A stretch of 64,000 nt of DNA from Timema cristinae (GCA_039000515.1 JBCFYV010000012.1:27446870-27510869), one strand, 5' to 3'. Shown: positions 45,506-59,170, numbered from the stretch's first letter. Numbers and translations: made by a program. Notes: generated by a model from the sequence alone, not told the origin.

Positions 45506-48500
45506 AATACTTACATTATATTTGTTATTAAAGAGTCTTAAGTTTGAAATTGTGTTTCATGATTTGGCTTTTATATTATATTGTGTTATTTGTCACCAGC
45601 AAATCTAACTAGATGAGCTTGACATTTTGACAACTTTAGACTTGTGTTGTCATTTAAGAGCCATGTAATTCAGGGCAGTACAAATTCTATAGGTCTTGAT
45701 TATACTTTAATGTGCTGATGAAATTAACTGGTCAGGAAACTAGTATTATTTTAGGAACACTTAAAATCCACAATGCTGTTTAAAATCCAAACAAATCTTC
45801 CATTTTTCTACAAATACTAATTTTTTAAAACACAGTAGACTAAGAAAAGTTAAACTTTCCTCAATCACTATATTATCTTTATCAATTTAGGTGTTGTATT
45901 ACTTCATAAGTTTCAAAAGAATAGTAACAATATCTGAAGTCAGGTTGTTAAGTTTGTGCTATAGATATGGGATAAGCCACCGTATAAGAGGCTTACAAAG
46001 CGTCGAAGAGACAAAGTTCAGCACCCAATTGTTTCAACTTAAGAAATCTAGTATTTCTTTCACTCTTCAAAAATATTCTGAAGCCATCTAGGCATTTCAA
46101 CAAATGGCATATGGCCCAAAATTTTAACCAAGTGAGGAATGTCTTTACTTTGGCACAATTTTAAATTGTTATTTTCTTCCCTAACATTTCTAGAATTGCC
46201 TTGAAATTTTGAGAATACAGTGTTTCATTTACTTGTAGCACTGTCTGAATGTAAACCTTAGGTATTTTGTTTAGAACTTTTACAAGCTTACAATTTATCA
46301 AGTTTTGTTTTTCATTTCAACACTTTTTTACTATATCTGGATGCATCTATAATCCAAACAACTGAAAGTTAAACAAAACTAGCTTTTGACTTTACTTCAC
46401 ACATTTAAGGTTATGCTTCAACTTTGCTTGTCATGTGAAAAAGTATTTATAAACGCTGAGAAAAAATTATGTAACAACGTTGCCTACCTGGAGATTTTGA
46501 AGCTATTTTGCGAAGAGGGTTGCATCTTAACTCAATGCACCTAAGCAGTCTAAGTACCAACACACAAACATATATATATATATATGAAGTAGAAAGAGAG
46601 GGAAGAAAATGAGCATTTCACCGTCTGAGTCATCTGTTTGTATATTGATAGCACTTCCCCTCTTCCTCTGACGAGTATAAAAACCCAATCTACTATTTGC
46701 TGCTTGAAAATATTGACTTGCTTTTTGAAATAGTATTTTTCTGGTTACCTTTTTCAATAGACATATGCTCCCTTGGTCTTATTTTATCTACATCATGGCT
46801 GGAAGGTTCCTACAGGCCATTTTCGTGACTAAGACAAATAACCTATGTGTAAGATGATTTAGAAAAAATACGTTTACAAAAAAAAACTACCTAAAGATGA
46901 TAGATAATTCTTTCACACTATAGGACTATTTTTTATAATTATTTAAGAATTTGTTTTTGTTTCAACATTCTATCTTTAACACTCACAAAATAAAGTGTAA
47001 ATTCACTAACATGGGAAATTCTATTTTTATCTGTTGCAATGTCAGTGTCGATGTAACAGGTAGGCAACGTCCTTAAGGAAGAGTACTAATTTAAACATTA
47101 TGGTCATAAGTAGTGCTAGTCCTTAGCATAATCTTGAGCAATTAAATCAAGATTATTTATGTATTTAACAATGATTCAACCCTGTGGTCTACTCCAAATT
47201 CTTTCTCAAAAATATCCTCTTCTTTATTGAGTCACACATAAAAAGTATATTTTAGCTTGTGGAGTATAATTGTATACAAGGAATAGGGCAAAGAAGAAAG
47301 TTCTTTCAATCAGTTCTTCGTGTAGCCCCTTCAGTGTATACAACAGTCAAAAGAATAACATTTTAAATGGTTACAAAATTAGTACATAACACAACTTAAA
47401 GAACTATAACAGGGTTGATACATTGAAATTCCCAGACCTTTCCTTTCAGATAAAAACAACATTTTCAAAACAAGACTTATAAAAACCCCAGAGTTTCTAA
47501 AATTGCTTTTAATAAAGGATTTTATTTTTATATAATCCTCCATAAAAAAAAGGGTGTCTCCAACCCCTTAATTTAACCCCTATTGCATAAAGTTTTTTGG
47601 AGGATCTCTAACAAGGCAAATTGTCACTATTTTGACATGGACATATGTCCGCACTTACATTGCGTTAATTGCTCCATTAATAAATATTATACCATTATTA
47701 ACAAAATGGAACCAATTGAGGGCAAAACTAATAGTTTAAACTGTGTATTTTAAAGTCATCCAAAAATATCTGAAAATTCCAGTAGTTTTAAAAATTGCTC
47801 AAACTTTTTCCTGTCATACAAAATTACTTGATTTTGTCAGGCTTTCTAAGTTTTCCAGGTGAATATCAACCCCGTGTAACACCTTTACTCATGAAGCAAA
47901 CCAAACAAATTGAATTACCTTTATTTAGTAACAGCTCAATTTAAAAACTAGAGAGTGAGTTATCTCTGTTTGTGTGTATCATACTGCAGTCAGTCATGGT
48001 CAAAACTAGTTTCAACAAATTCAATACAATAACAAATAAATAAACAAATTTAAGTATGAATAGCATTAGGAACTATTTCTATTAATGTGTCAATCAAGAT
48101 GTCCTGTGACAACTCTACACAACTCAACCAATCATAAAGTTATTAATACATAATAAAGATTGCTACTATTTTATCAAGACAAAATTCCCTGAAATTTTTT
48201 GGTTTTCCAAGTGCAGGGTCTCCTTGCAAAGTCGCTTCTTAAACATATAGTCATAAAATGATATTAGTCTGTGGTAAAAAAAAATTACTAATAAATTAAT
48301 TATTGAACTAAATATCAACTTGAACTTGGAAATAAATGCAAGGTATCCAGAGTCCTGCAAGGATGTGGATATCTGCAATAATATTAGTAAGGCAACAACA
48401 AACTGGATACATCCCAGATTACTGATAAACTAAGGATATAACTACAAATAACTAATTTAATTTGTGTGTGTCCATACAGTCATTGCAGAGACCACAGAAA

Positions 48501-49766
48501 AACAAAAAATATATTTTGCACTGTAAAATAAATATAGAGCAAAGAGAATCTAGCAAAATGTTAATGTTCATCTAATGAAATTGTTTTTAATATCCTCTTT
48601 AAACTTTAGAATAATCAAATAAAATTATATATGATTAATTTCATAGATTATCTTAACATTCAAATTATTTTAAAATAAATTAACTTTGGTTGTGTTTATG
48701 AGTTATGATGTGCATTGATCAAATCTCAAATCCAGGCCACAGTGTTTAGTAAGCAATTGAATATATTATAGAGAAATATTACTATTCTTGTGAGGTACAC
48801 ATTAAAATTTTGTAAGACAAATTAAATCACATAAACTAATGGCTCTTTAACTTATTTATATCTGAATATAGTTTAAACCTATGAGAATTCTGGATTTTCA
48901 ATTTCCCATCAAGTCCGAATCTTTGTTTACTAACATGATATTTAAAAAAATCAAATATCATGCTTTGGGAAATTTGTGTACCGTATCTGAATCAAATACC
49001 AGGGAAAATTACACGTATTTGTTTTAATTGAGAAGAACAAAACTATTAAGGCCATTAAAAACTTTATTCAAACAATTTAATCACTTAATAATCTTACACA
49101 ATTCGTAAGTTTTTATGGTCAAATAAATGAAAATAGGAGTTAATCCCTTTAAAAATGTAAATACAGGCACATGACCTACCCTGAAATGTTAAGATAAAAT
49201 TGTAAATTGTGTTTTAATAACAGTTTCCATAAAAAGTTATATTATTTAAAAGTTTAACTGAGATTTGAATTATATTCAATTGAATATGAACATGTGTCCA
49301 TTTGGATTTGTTATTTCCAAATAGTAATACTCTAAATTTAAAAAAATAAAATAAGAACATTAGTTATATTCTGATTCAAAATATTGAAGTTTCTCACAGG
49401 CTTAATAATACAATTATGCATGTGGTTGAAGAACAGGTGATTTGAATAATCCTTTCTAAAAGGAACATAAAAAAAAACACCTTAGAACTACTTAACATAA
49501 TTATTGTTTCCATAAATTAAACTATTTACTGTAACAGTGTCACAAACAATGTTTACAGCAATTAACTTTTCTATTCTAGCATTTGCAGTTGGTTATTTAC
49601 ATATCAATTTAATATTCATATATGTTATATTATTGATATCTGAAGTAAAACTTGACGTCACCAAATTCTACTTACAGAAACTATTATTTACAATACCTTA
49701 AAAGTTTTTTTTTACCTGCAAAAGGACATACTATAGAACAAATAAATTAATGGATAGGAAATATAT
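45506..49766. other. No gene supported
   Basis: AT-rich. An inverted pair CGTTGCCTACCT (near 46478) and AGGTAGGCAACG (near 47058) may mark an old MITE. Another possible MITE spans about 47409-47877 (CAGGGTTGATA at left, ATATCAACCCCGTG at right). A TA run sits at about 46571-46584. Confidence 0.35.
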
Positions 49767-49887
49767 AACACAAATCTTACGAGTTTATTCATTTTAAGTC
49801 TTCAGGTAGAAATGCACTTGAAGCTAAAATAAATTCTATTGTGTTGAATGGGATGGGTGAAATGAACTTTGGACTTTGATATGCTAC
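49767..49887 (-). CDS. SLC25A44: SLC25A44, possible terminal exon (last base, stop, 3' UTR)
   Basis: After a good acceptor (CTGTTTACAG) the exon begins G TAG. Spliced to the strong donor CTG|GTAAGG at 52454, it completes the final tryptophan codon and stops at once. AATAAA lies on the minus strand at 49784-49789. If splicing does not occur, translation of the previous exon ends with the same tryptophan and a TAA. The same exon is also open in another frame for 32 codons, which I take as chance. Confidence 0.5.
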
Positions 49888-50006
49888 CTGTAAACAGATA
49901 AATAATACAAACATTAATGGACAAACACTAAATTTAATAAGCATACATCCTCTCTAACTTGTTGGAAAGACTGAAAATGATTTTTACTTTAAATAATAAC
50001 ACCACG

Positions 50007-50095
50007 TCAGTGGTTACCAAACCTTTTAGGAATGTGACCCAATCTTTAGAAGAACAAGCTCTTGTGACCCACCTAACTATAATTAACTTCTTTTT
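50007..50095 (+). mobile_element. hAT-type terminal remnant
   Basis: CAGTGGTTACCAAACCTTTT followed by GTGACCCA and GTGACCCACC resembles the ends of widespread hAT non-autonomous elements. No matching end nearby. Confidence 0.5.
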
Positions 50096-51040
50096 TTAAA
50101 TTTATTATTGAAGTGCGTTTGTTTCCGATTTTTGTTTATGATGACCACGCTACAAGCAAAAACATAAAACCCAATTCCGGTGTTTGTATATTATGCACTC
50201 TTATATGGAGCATATTATTTCATAAGATATCTTTGATGGGATATATTATTTAATAAGATATCTTTGAAGGATCATATAATAAGATATCTTTGATGGATCA
50301 TCAAAGTGACATTTCTTTTACCAAAGAACTTTTATAAAAGAAATTAGACATTGTAATACTATTTAAGGAAGTCTTTATGGATGTGTGATAATGGAAGAAA
50401 CACTGTCATAGTGACTCATATATGGCTTTTAATGCAGGAAAAATAAGTTCATAATGCAGGTTGTATTTGTACAGAAGACATCAATGTGGCTGTGTTTCTG
50501 AGAGCTATAAATGAGATGATGATCTCAAATGCTCATTGTAATTTTTCACTCAGTTTGTTAAATATAATGGTTAGTAACAGTAATATTTAACAACAGAACT
50601 TTGGAGCTACTTGTTTATTTATTTACGGAGTGATCATGAGAGTAGATTACCATGAAATGTGACATGGTAAATAAATGCACTAGAAAATGGCTCGCTCGAA
50701 GTTAGCAGTATCATATCAAATCTGACTATCATGGTGAATGATAGAGCTATAGCCCATCCACGGTGGGAGTGTATGTGACAACTAGAAGGTTCTTAATTGT
50801 AAACAATGGCTGAAAATGACTAACGTCAACCTACTTGGCAATAATTATGATTCACTTAGTAATACTATATTATCAATAAAAAGTGTTACCAAACAAGTCT
50901 AAGAATACTTCTGGCCAATGTTTGCAATAAGGAACCTGTTGTCACTTAACTACACTTCCATTGTAGATGATTTATAGGTAAGAAGCTTTTTAATAGCTAG
51001 GTTTAACAGACTATTTTTGAATGTTTATGGTTTGAGTTAA

Positions 51041-51480
51041 CACTTTGCCTGCTAATGTTGTAATATTATGATGTTCGGAGAATTGGGATTTCTGCAAGCG
51101 GTGTAATATTACTATGGCTACTTTTCCATACTTCTTAGTGATATCCGTCGTAATATTACTAGAGAATGTTATTAGGGATGGTTTATTTAATTATTTTAGT
51201 ATATACTTCTGCCACTAGATCACACTGCTTTTAAAAAATACAATCTCTTTGCTCTATAATTTTAGGCGTGTTGTCAGTCAAGTTTAGAATCTATGGTTTA
51301 GAGGTTTGTTTTGTTTACTTCGTGAGTGAAATTGTGTTTGCAGCGTTATATTTTTTAATTGTATTGAATGTTTATTTTATTAGTAAAGTGACTAGATTAT
51401 GGAGTGTTTAACTTCTGAAAAAATACGAGATTATTTAGAAGAAAGTGATGACAGTTTTAATTGTATCGGAAAATGAATCA
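51041..51480 (+). mobile_element. Truncated piggyBac-like left end
   Basis: The end starts CACTTTGCCTGCTAATG right after TTAA (51037-51040), the piggyBac target. Three copies of the palindrome GTAATATTAC (the first with one mismatch) lie at 51060-51069, 51103-51112 and 51150-51159. An ATG at 51399 opens 25 codons with LTSEKIRDYLEESDDS, like the N-terminus of piggyBac transposases, before a stop. The right end is absent. Confidence 0.6.
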
Positions 51481-52179
51481 GGTTTGTTCAAGAGTAAATT
51501 TTATTTGGTTTTATTTTGTCACAACTTATATAACAAATTATTATTGTTATTTTTTGTTTGTTTCATTCATATTATCCATGTTTATGAATATCATATAACA
51601 TCAATTTTTTTAAAACAAACTAGGCCTATTAGCTTGGTTATTTTTCTAAATGTCAAAGTAAACAAAAAAAATTGTTTGTGAAAAACTTAAAAACCAAACA
51701 AAAAGTCTTTGAATAAATCTAGCAATTTTTATAAGAATATAAGTAATTTGAGTAATACACCACGTTAAAAAAAATCCAGAGAAAAATTTCATCCAAGTAC
51801 CAATTTTATACTAATAAAATACCTTTATTGGTAAGATTTAGAAAATGTTCATGTTTTTATAAAAAAGGGCCCAGAAGAGTATATAAAGGTTCACAGACAA
51901 AGCATTAAAGCGGAGCCCTTTGTCTCGGCACTGGATTATAGCAGTTATTATTTATATAGGCATTTAATGCCTAGGTCTACATTTATAGAGACTTATAAAC
52001 TGTATGTATTACATTAATCTCAGATGAAGATTAAATTTAAGTCCATCACTGTTGAATTATTATAGCAAAATTAGAACCAGTGGGTCAGCTAAAATAACTT
52101 AATCCGGACTGTGGACATCTTTGGAATGTCCACACTTTGCCAGCTTAACTTCAGAGACTTTCAACACAAAATTATTATT

Positions 52180-52360
52180 TTTATTTAGTTCTAGTACCCC
52201 TTGGAATGTACACCTACATCAATTACACCAATAGTATAGGGATGAGGCAGGTGCTATTGTAAATAAAATGTTCCCACATTTGCATGTATGTAGAGGGGGA
52301 AACCAGTACATTAGACCAGGATTTGAACCCTAACCTCCTGTCACCAGTAAACCAGATTAG
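52180..52360 (-). mobile_element. Diverged SINE
   Basis: Minus-oriented. It has TTCCCACATTTGCATGTATG, GTACATTAGACCAGGATTTG and AACCCTAACCTCC, which correspond to the main family body and B-box region, but is heavily worn. Confidence 0.55.
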
Positions 52361-52454
52361 TTGAAATTGATGTCTACCTGTGCAAGTGACAAAGATGTTG
52401 ATGTGTGATAATCACAACATTAAAATAACTCACTAGTTCATCACTAGGCCTTAC

Positions 52455-52642
52455 CAGCGGATGTATTCTCTGTACTCTTCATTGACGCTCATTCGTTTGA
52501 TAGTCTCGTAGCCAAGAATAATGGCAAAACTAAAACAAGCAGATTGAACCATCCGCGCGGATAGACCTTTGGTGAATATCCGGAGCCGCTCTTCTGTCCA
52601 CAGGATGTGGAATGTCTTCTGCATGGAGTCTAGCCTTTGAAC
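52455..52642 (-). CDS. SLC25A44: SLC25A44, last complete coding exon
   Basis: Encodes the C-terminal carrier repeat of SLC25A44, the mitochondrial inner-membrane carrier for branched-chain amino acids. It includes QKTFHILWTEERLRIFTKGL, SARMVQSACFSF and LGYETIKRM, ending EYREYIRW. The acceptor is GTGAACAG before 52642. A strong donor (CTG|GTAAGG) falls inside the tryptophan codon at 52454. Without splicing the codon is completed and followed by TAA (52451-52453). It enters in phase 0 after the exon at 52747. Confidence 0.88.
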
Positions 52643-52746
52643 CTGTTCACACAATATAAACACCATAATGAGTATTAATTAGATTGTATTAAAATAAAAT
52701 GAGATGTTTTAGTTAAGATCCAGATGCATAGATGTCTGTGACTCAC

Positions 52747-52874
52747 CTGCAACCTAGCTCTTACAATGTCAAGAGGGTTTGTTAGTAGCGTGGTAGTGAA
52801 CCCTCCTAGGGTGCCAGCCATGCACTGGATGAACAAGTGAGACACCCAACTGGGGAAGATTGCATACAGCTCAT
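52747..52874 (-). CDS. SLC25A44: SLC25A44, internal exon
   Basis: The 128-bp exon encodes ELYAIFPSWVSHLFIQCMAG and TLLTNPLDIVRARLQ. The latter is the mitochondrial carrier signature PxDxxRxR at the end of an odd-numbered helix. Acceptor TTTTCAG before 52874, donor CAG|GTGAGT after 52747. The first two bases complete the split aspartate codon from 60580. Confidence 0.93.
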
Positions 52875-52926
52875 CTGAAAACAAACACGTGTGAAAGTAT
52901 TTTATATTGAAAACTTTAAAAATCAT

Positions 52927-55479
52927 GTGTCAAAGTATTTTTGTTAAGTGCAATTTATTAAAGAAGAGCTTCACACTTATCACAATATCTAGAAAAATAC
53001 TTCCAACATTTAGAATTAATCTGTTTTGTTGTTACAAAATTTCACAAATAATTTTTCACATGTAAAAATGGATGCTTTTAGATAGAAATATGATGTATAC
53101 TAATTTTGCCTCCAATTAGTTGAATTAATTAATGCGCGATTTGAAACTAGCCATATTATTCAGGACATCGTTAGGAATTACTCTTCAAATTAACCACGGT
53201 TTTATCAAAATATATATTACATTAAAATATTATTACAAATTATAGTTTCAGTGTTAAGGTAATGTATTATATTACGATTTCATCTTGAGTGTGTGTATAT
53301 ATCACCAGAGTATAAGCACTTAATTTAAATTAAACAATGAAAACTGTAGGCCTAAAAGTTCACAATTAAAAACACAATAAAACACATTATTATGAAATTT
53401 TGGGGGTACATCAGTCCCCCTTTTCAGCAGAAAGAACAAAGCTTGAATCACACGTTCGCCGAAAATAGAAAGCAGAATCTGCCGCTGTGCACAGGAATTC
53501 ACATGCTGTATGTTGACCCATGATGCATTGATTGCAACATTAACTTAAAACAGCTGGTTAACAACATATTTTATTTTTTAGTGGATAAACATATATTTTA
53601 GATCATGTCACAATGGATGTTTTCAAGTTATAATGTTGTGTCATGGCACAATCCAATACATCGATACCCACTCTTTCCATTAATGGGTTAATTCAAATCT
53701 CCTCACAAAGGCTTTCTTCTGACCGTAGAGCGCATGCGTTGTTAAATGCACATGTTACTAATTTGAGATGGTTGGTTCTGAGATTTGGTTGGCTCTCCTC
53801 TGCCAAATATTTCAGGCAGAAGGACGAAGATGAGATGAGATGAATGTGTGAATCCACAGTATAACACCAACTGGACTATGGCAGCAGGGCTGCTGTTGTT
53901 AGTGGTTTCTTGATTTATATTTTTGCTTGGATTCTGTAGTTACCTGTTCAAACTTGTGGTAGGTATGTGTTAAAGAGGAATAATTATTCCTTCATGTTTT
54001 TATTATACTTATGCACTAGCTCCTATTAATTTTATGACAGCCCCCAGCTAACTTCCTATGAACTTGTGCTGCCGTCATTAGGGGAAGATTGGTATGTATA
54101 GTGTGGTTATTTTTAAGTAAAAATAACATGAACTTCATTATTAGATTTAAAAAAATTCACTACGCCGGTAAAGAAAAAGAGGATACAAAACTTGAACCAA
54201 GCAAGTATAGCTGCGAGGTTGGAACATGGAAACAATTACTGCCTACTGGGTCCTGCAAATTGCAATAGGCCTCTAATTAGAATTATCTGTAAGTCACTTC
54301 TTACATCGAAGCAAAGCTTGAAACATGAAAAGATAAGTTAAGGGTGAAGATAAGGTTTTTGTGGTTGCCAGATAAAACTACTCTTTTAAATTATCCGATT
54401 AGTGGATTAGTGTGTATAGTTAAAGAGAAAGGTTTAAAAAATAAAACTAACCACACTTATTTCTTTTGTGGTTATAGATATATATATATATATATTTAAA
54501 TTTACCCAGGCTTATGTTAGTCAGTGCTCGAATTGGGCCGGAACCCACTGGAACGCTGTTTCGGTTGATAAGACCAAATATTACAAGTGTTCTGGTTGAT
54601 ACAACACAAGTTTAAAGTGTTCCACTTGCACACTAGAATGCCACTTCTTTGTTCTTCCTATAATTTTCCAAAAGGATCTCTATTCTAATCAGACTACGTG
54701 TGTTTGTATAGTGTATTGTATTTGTCAGTATTTTGTATTACACAGGGTTTTCCAAGAATTTGCTCCACAACAAAGCCGATGACTCCTATAATAAGACAAT
54801 GACTTCAACACAAATATTTTACAGATGTTAATCTTTTCCCTCCCCTTTTGTAGCGGCTATTGTGGGGATTATTTTTTGAAAAGGCATTTACTATTGCTCT
54901 TTGTAAGTAGAAGATTCTACCTTTGGTTTCACATTTTCTTTCATAGTGTATATACCCTATTTGAAGTTTTGGACTCTGTGCTTTAAAAAAACATCGTAAA
55001 TACATATTTCTTTTTATAAATTATGTTTCGTGTGAATTTTTATTTATCTACTCGAGTTATCTACAATATTTCCTTACCGCTTAAGTTTTATGATCAAACA
55101 TATTTTCTTCAAAATATTTATTGCATTGAATAAAATGAAAAATGACAAATGTGTCTGTTTGTTAGCGGCTATATCTTTAGAAAGGTTAAGTGTATTTAAT
55201 AAAAACTAAGCCTGCTCAGTCGTCTGAATTTACATGCAAATTAAAGTCCCAATAAGTGATGTCAGAAATAAGCAAATACATACAAAATTCCACCACGCAG
55301 GTAATAAGTTAATGCCAATATTTATTTGAAAAAAACCATTGTCCTGGTTGTGTCTGAAATAGTTTGGTAAATTAAAATTTTCATGTAATAGAAAGAGCTT
55401 TACCACGATAGGCTTAGTAAACCGGTGGCCAAAACAAACCCATATTCGAGCTGTCATGAGAAGAAACAAGATCAGGAAT
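52927..55479. other. SLC25A44 intron; nothing recognised
   Basis: AT-rich, with a TA run at about 54478-54495. Small frames here (53643-53843, 54805-55005) show no family resemblance. Confidence 0.4.
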
Positions 55480-55781
55480 TAAGTTCTCTGGGAAAGAGTA
55501 GGAGTACAGGGAGTACATGAGAAAGTAGAGGAAGCAAGACTGAGATGGTATGGACATGTAATGAGAATCAAAAAACAGAGGATGCCAAAGAAAATGTTGA
55601 AATTGAATTATGTAGGGAAAAGATCATAAGGAAGGCCAAGAGAGAGATGGAAGGAGCAGATAGCAGAAAGTGTTCAAGTGAGAGTAGAAGAATGGAAGAA
55701 ATTAAAGGAGGAAGAGTGGTGGAAGGATAGCGGAAGATGGAGACATTTTACTAAACTGCCCGGCCAATGGCTGGAAACAGT

Positions 55782-55829
<48 letters not shown>

Positions 55830-55830
55830 G
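55480..55830 (+). mobile_element. 3' end of a non-LTR element with GAT-repeat tail
   Basis: Readings include ARLRWYGHVMRIKK near 55530 and a stretch with RPRERWKEQIAESVQVRVEE near 55640, the same C-terminal region seen at 570-960 on the minus strand. It ends with CTGGAAACAGTTGATGATGA and a GAT run to about 55828. Only about 300 bp of the element is present, a typical 5' truncation. Confidence 0.8.
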
Positions 55831-58809
55831 AAAGAGATCTACATTAAAGAATAGAATAGTGTGTTTCAAAACATTTTACATCGAAAGAAAAATTTTCAAA
55901 TGGTTTATATAATAATTCTTAACACACTCATAATTTTTCATAACAATCTAAAACAAAGAATTTTTCAAATTTTCTGGTGCCATATTATGCCTTTTCTGTA
56001 TCAATATTTTGTAGGATGAAACTCCCCTTTACTTCACAAGAAGTGATATTATGAAAGGTATCATTAACATATTTTGATGTTTCAAGTATCTTATTTTTTA
56101 TAAGAATGAAAGAGATGCAAAACAACAATGCTAACAACAATTTAATGTTTAAATTTCGATGTCAACAAGGTGCAATTACTAATTTTTATGCTGAAAATAA
56201 TTAGTTTTGAATTTTATTATAAATGATTTTAATTAATAATGAATCGTGGGACAGTCGTGCTGTGGTGTTTTTACAAGTTCTGTGTTTGTTAGTTTTCTAA
56301 TTCAGTAACGTGTTATTCGAATCAATACAATAGTATATGTACATTACATGTATGTATATACACTATTATATTAACACATAATATATTGTATTGTTCATAT
56401 ATTACTGTTACTGAACCATACAATACAACACTACAGTACAACTGTACTCAGGGGCGTTACACGAAATATATAACCAGTGTTTTTTGTTTTTCCCAACTCT
56501 AAGCATTTTGAAATTAAAAAAATTCCCAAGTGGTGGCAAAGGAGAGAGAGTACAAGGGCAATGTTGAGAAAGAGGGGAGGAGGTGGGGGGAATAATCAAA
56601 CCTTGAACTGAGCTTTTGGGCAACTGTATTCTTAAATTTATTTGTTGATCCTGGATTTTTAAAGCTACAAGGCTTTTTCAGTACATAAGGAAATAACTTG
56701 AATTATTATTTATTTCAATTTACCTGCATCTGAGCTAAATATACAGTAGAGCTTAAATATATTTATTTAGATGTGCAGATACCGTTTAAATCATGTATTT
56801 TTAGAGTAAAATATCTAATTGACTTCATTACAACGGTTTTCAACATATTTTAGTTCTGTTTATGACCACAACTTTTCTCTCTGCAGCCATCACAACGCTT
56901 TGATAACTCAAAAGCGTTCAAATCCTAGTTTTTAAGTTTTCACTGTGTATTACAACCAGTCTGGACTATCTACAGTTAACTACAGCAGTGGGATAGGTAA
57001 AATTTAGAGTAAATGTACCCTTATTTGCTTATTTAGAATTTCGCATCTTCCAGCAATCATTAGAATACTTGAAAAAGTAAATATAAAGCTAAAACCTCTA
57101 TATTGTGACCCCACAGAAACATGCTGCAACCCCCAGATTGAAAACCGATGCACACTTGAAAGCAATATTTAACTAGTAAGCTCACTAATCTGTAGAACTC
57201 GCGCGCCACTTTATCAAAAAATTAACAATTTGGCCATGTTTATTCAAAAACATTTTCAGCCGTAAAATAAAGCAATAAAAAATTGAATTTATCGATATTT
57301 CTACAGAATTTTGATACCTGTCTACCAATGTCATGCTTCATAACCTCATGGAAGTTGCCCTAAAATGTTAATACCGGTACATGAATAAATTATTCAAACA
57401 TATTGTAATTTAACGTGTGAGGGTGAAGGAACTTCCCCTAACATTGTATGAAATATCTGATGGCAAATTCGAAATCAGCACTCTATACAACATGGTTACA
57501 CAAAATTTCATGCAAATTGAACACTAAATAACATATTTTGTTTAATGTAGTCTACTTAATCAAATGAAAAATTATAAGAGTTGTAACAATGTAACACAGC
57601 CCTATAACTCCTCTTCCTTCATTGTTGATTTGAGCCTAAATTGCTTTCATGAAAGCCTATTTTAATAAACAATGAAATAAGATACATCAGTTCAATTCAA
57701 AATAGTATGGATACTTGCTATAAAAATTAGTGTGTATTTCAGAAGGCAAACACTGAAACTAACCTCAATGTCCTCATTTCATCAGTTGAGTGTTCGATAA
57801 GAAAACAATAAAATGTTGTGTAACATTCACTGCATTTATGCCTTAAAAATTTAATTACACCCTAATTAAGGCATTGGCTGTACAAGGTATGATAATTTGA
57901 AACATAAAACTGTGACAGTCTAGCAGCCACAATAAAGGGCATCTGCAGAGGTTGTCTGGATGGGGGAGGGGGGAGCAATTGCCCCCTGAGATTTTGAGGT
58001 TGCATAGATATTAAAAGTTTGAAACATTTTTCTTATGTTGTATCTTATTTTCAAGAGACAAGTATCGCCTTAAAAAGCGTCTTTTGAGGTTTTAATTTAA
58101 TAAATTCTCTCTGGGGAGGACCCCAAACCCTCCACCATGCTGGAGGATATTCAATACCCCCCGGTTTGACCCCCTCCTCCCGGAGAAAATTTTCCAGGCG
58201 CACTTATTCACAAAAGTCACAACTAAAAACACCAAACAATAAACAAAACATTGGCGGATAATGCTGCCACTTCAAGCATTGCAGGCTGAGTGAAATTTTG
58301 CTACTGGGCAGCTCATGTTCCCTTAAGATAAGTTTCCATACCGCATTCAGCATACACTTACTAGCCGTTGTCTCTACATACTGACAGCCGCGCTACTAGA
58401 CTATTCGATTAACTAGGCTTTCTACCATCTACTACAGAAGGAATCTCCTTTCAATGTTTGATGATTTTTGAAGTTGGATTTTTTTTTCTAAGGAATTATT
58501 GGTTGTTTGTTGTTACTGTTGCAGTTGTTACTCTTTCCCAATTCGAGCAGTGGTCATAGTGCCATTGAAACACAGGTCGGTGTTGAAACATCTTTAAGTA
58601 TCTGTTCTAAAAATTATTAATTTTATGCCATATATAATTAAATATTTCAAATTTGTTCGTAAATGTTTTCTTCTTCCTGCAAAATATGTAAACGTCACCA
58701 CGTTACTGTGGGTATTCAATTTTTAAGTCACCTTCGTTATTGTGGGCATTAAAGTCAAAGCGAAGGAGATGAACCTTTGACATTGAGGCTTTACACATCC
58801 TTATTAAAT
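55831..58809. other. SLC25A44 intron with hAT-type remnants
   Basis: Near 57105-57155 an inverted hAT-type end (TTGTGACCCCACAG, CAACCCCCAGATTGAAAACC) resembles the partner of the one at 50007 but has a different flank. About 57945-58215 is a G/C-rich block (GGGAGCAATTGCCCCCTGAG, TTTGACCCCCTCCTCCCGG) like the outer parts of ZMYM1-type hAT elements. The rest is AT-rich. Confidence 0.4.
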
Positions 58810-59170
58810 AATAAATCAGTGTGACTTGAACCGCATCAATGGACATGAGGATCTGAGTTTGAATCCCTTCCGAGTGTATTTTTTCCTAAACAGTTACCCA
58901 TTATTTATATGCAAATGTTGATACATGTCCTACCTTACTCATTCCTACCCCATTAGCATAGTTAATATATACTAGAGACAGGTTGAATCTTGTTTTTCTT
59001 GAATCCAAATATTTAAAAAGTTTACAATTTTTTAGTTAAAGTAAAAATCTTTAAAAATGAATTGAAAAAAAAACTGTTTAAGGCTTGGTATTAATGACGA
59101 ATAATATTTTGTTTTGTCTTGTCTTTTATGACAAACATCAAATAGAAAGTGTATACCCCGAATGGGTAGT
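58810..59170 (+). mobile_element. Diverged SINE
   Basis: Plus-oriented, with B-box-like GAGTTTGAATCCCTTCC, body words and CTACCTTACTCATTCCTACC, then a tail ATACCCCGAATGGGTAGTTA. The central part is enlarged by AT-rich sequence. Confidence 0.5.

Noticed and set aside
49798..49887. Open reading of 32 codons after a good acceptor, looking like a terminal coding exon
   Set aside because: The same acceptor fits SLC25A44 in another phase, where it supplies only the last base and a stop. The longer frame is probably chance.
50007..57155. A single 7 kb hAT element between the end-like sequences at 50007 and 57155
   Set aside because: The flanking 8-mers do not match, and SLC25A44 exons lie between them. 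They are better read as two unrelated remnants.
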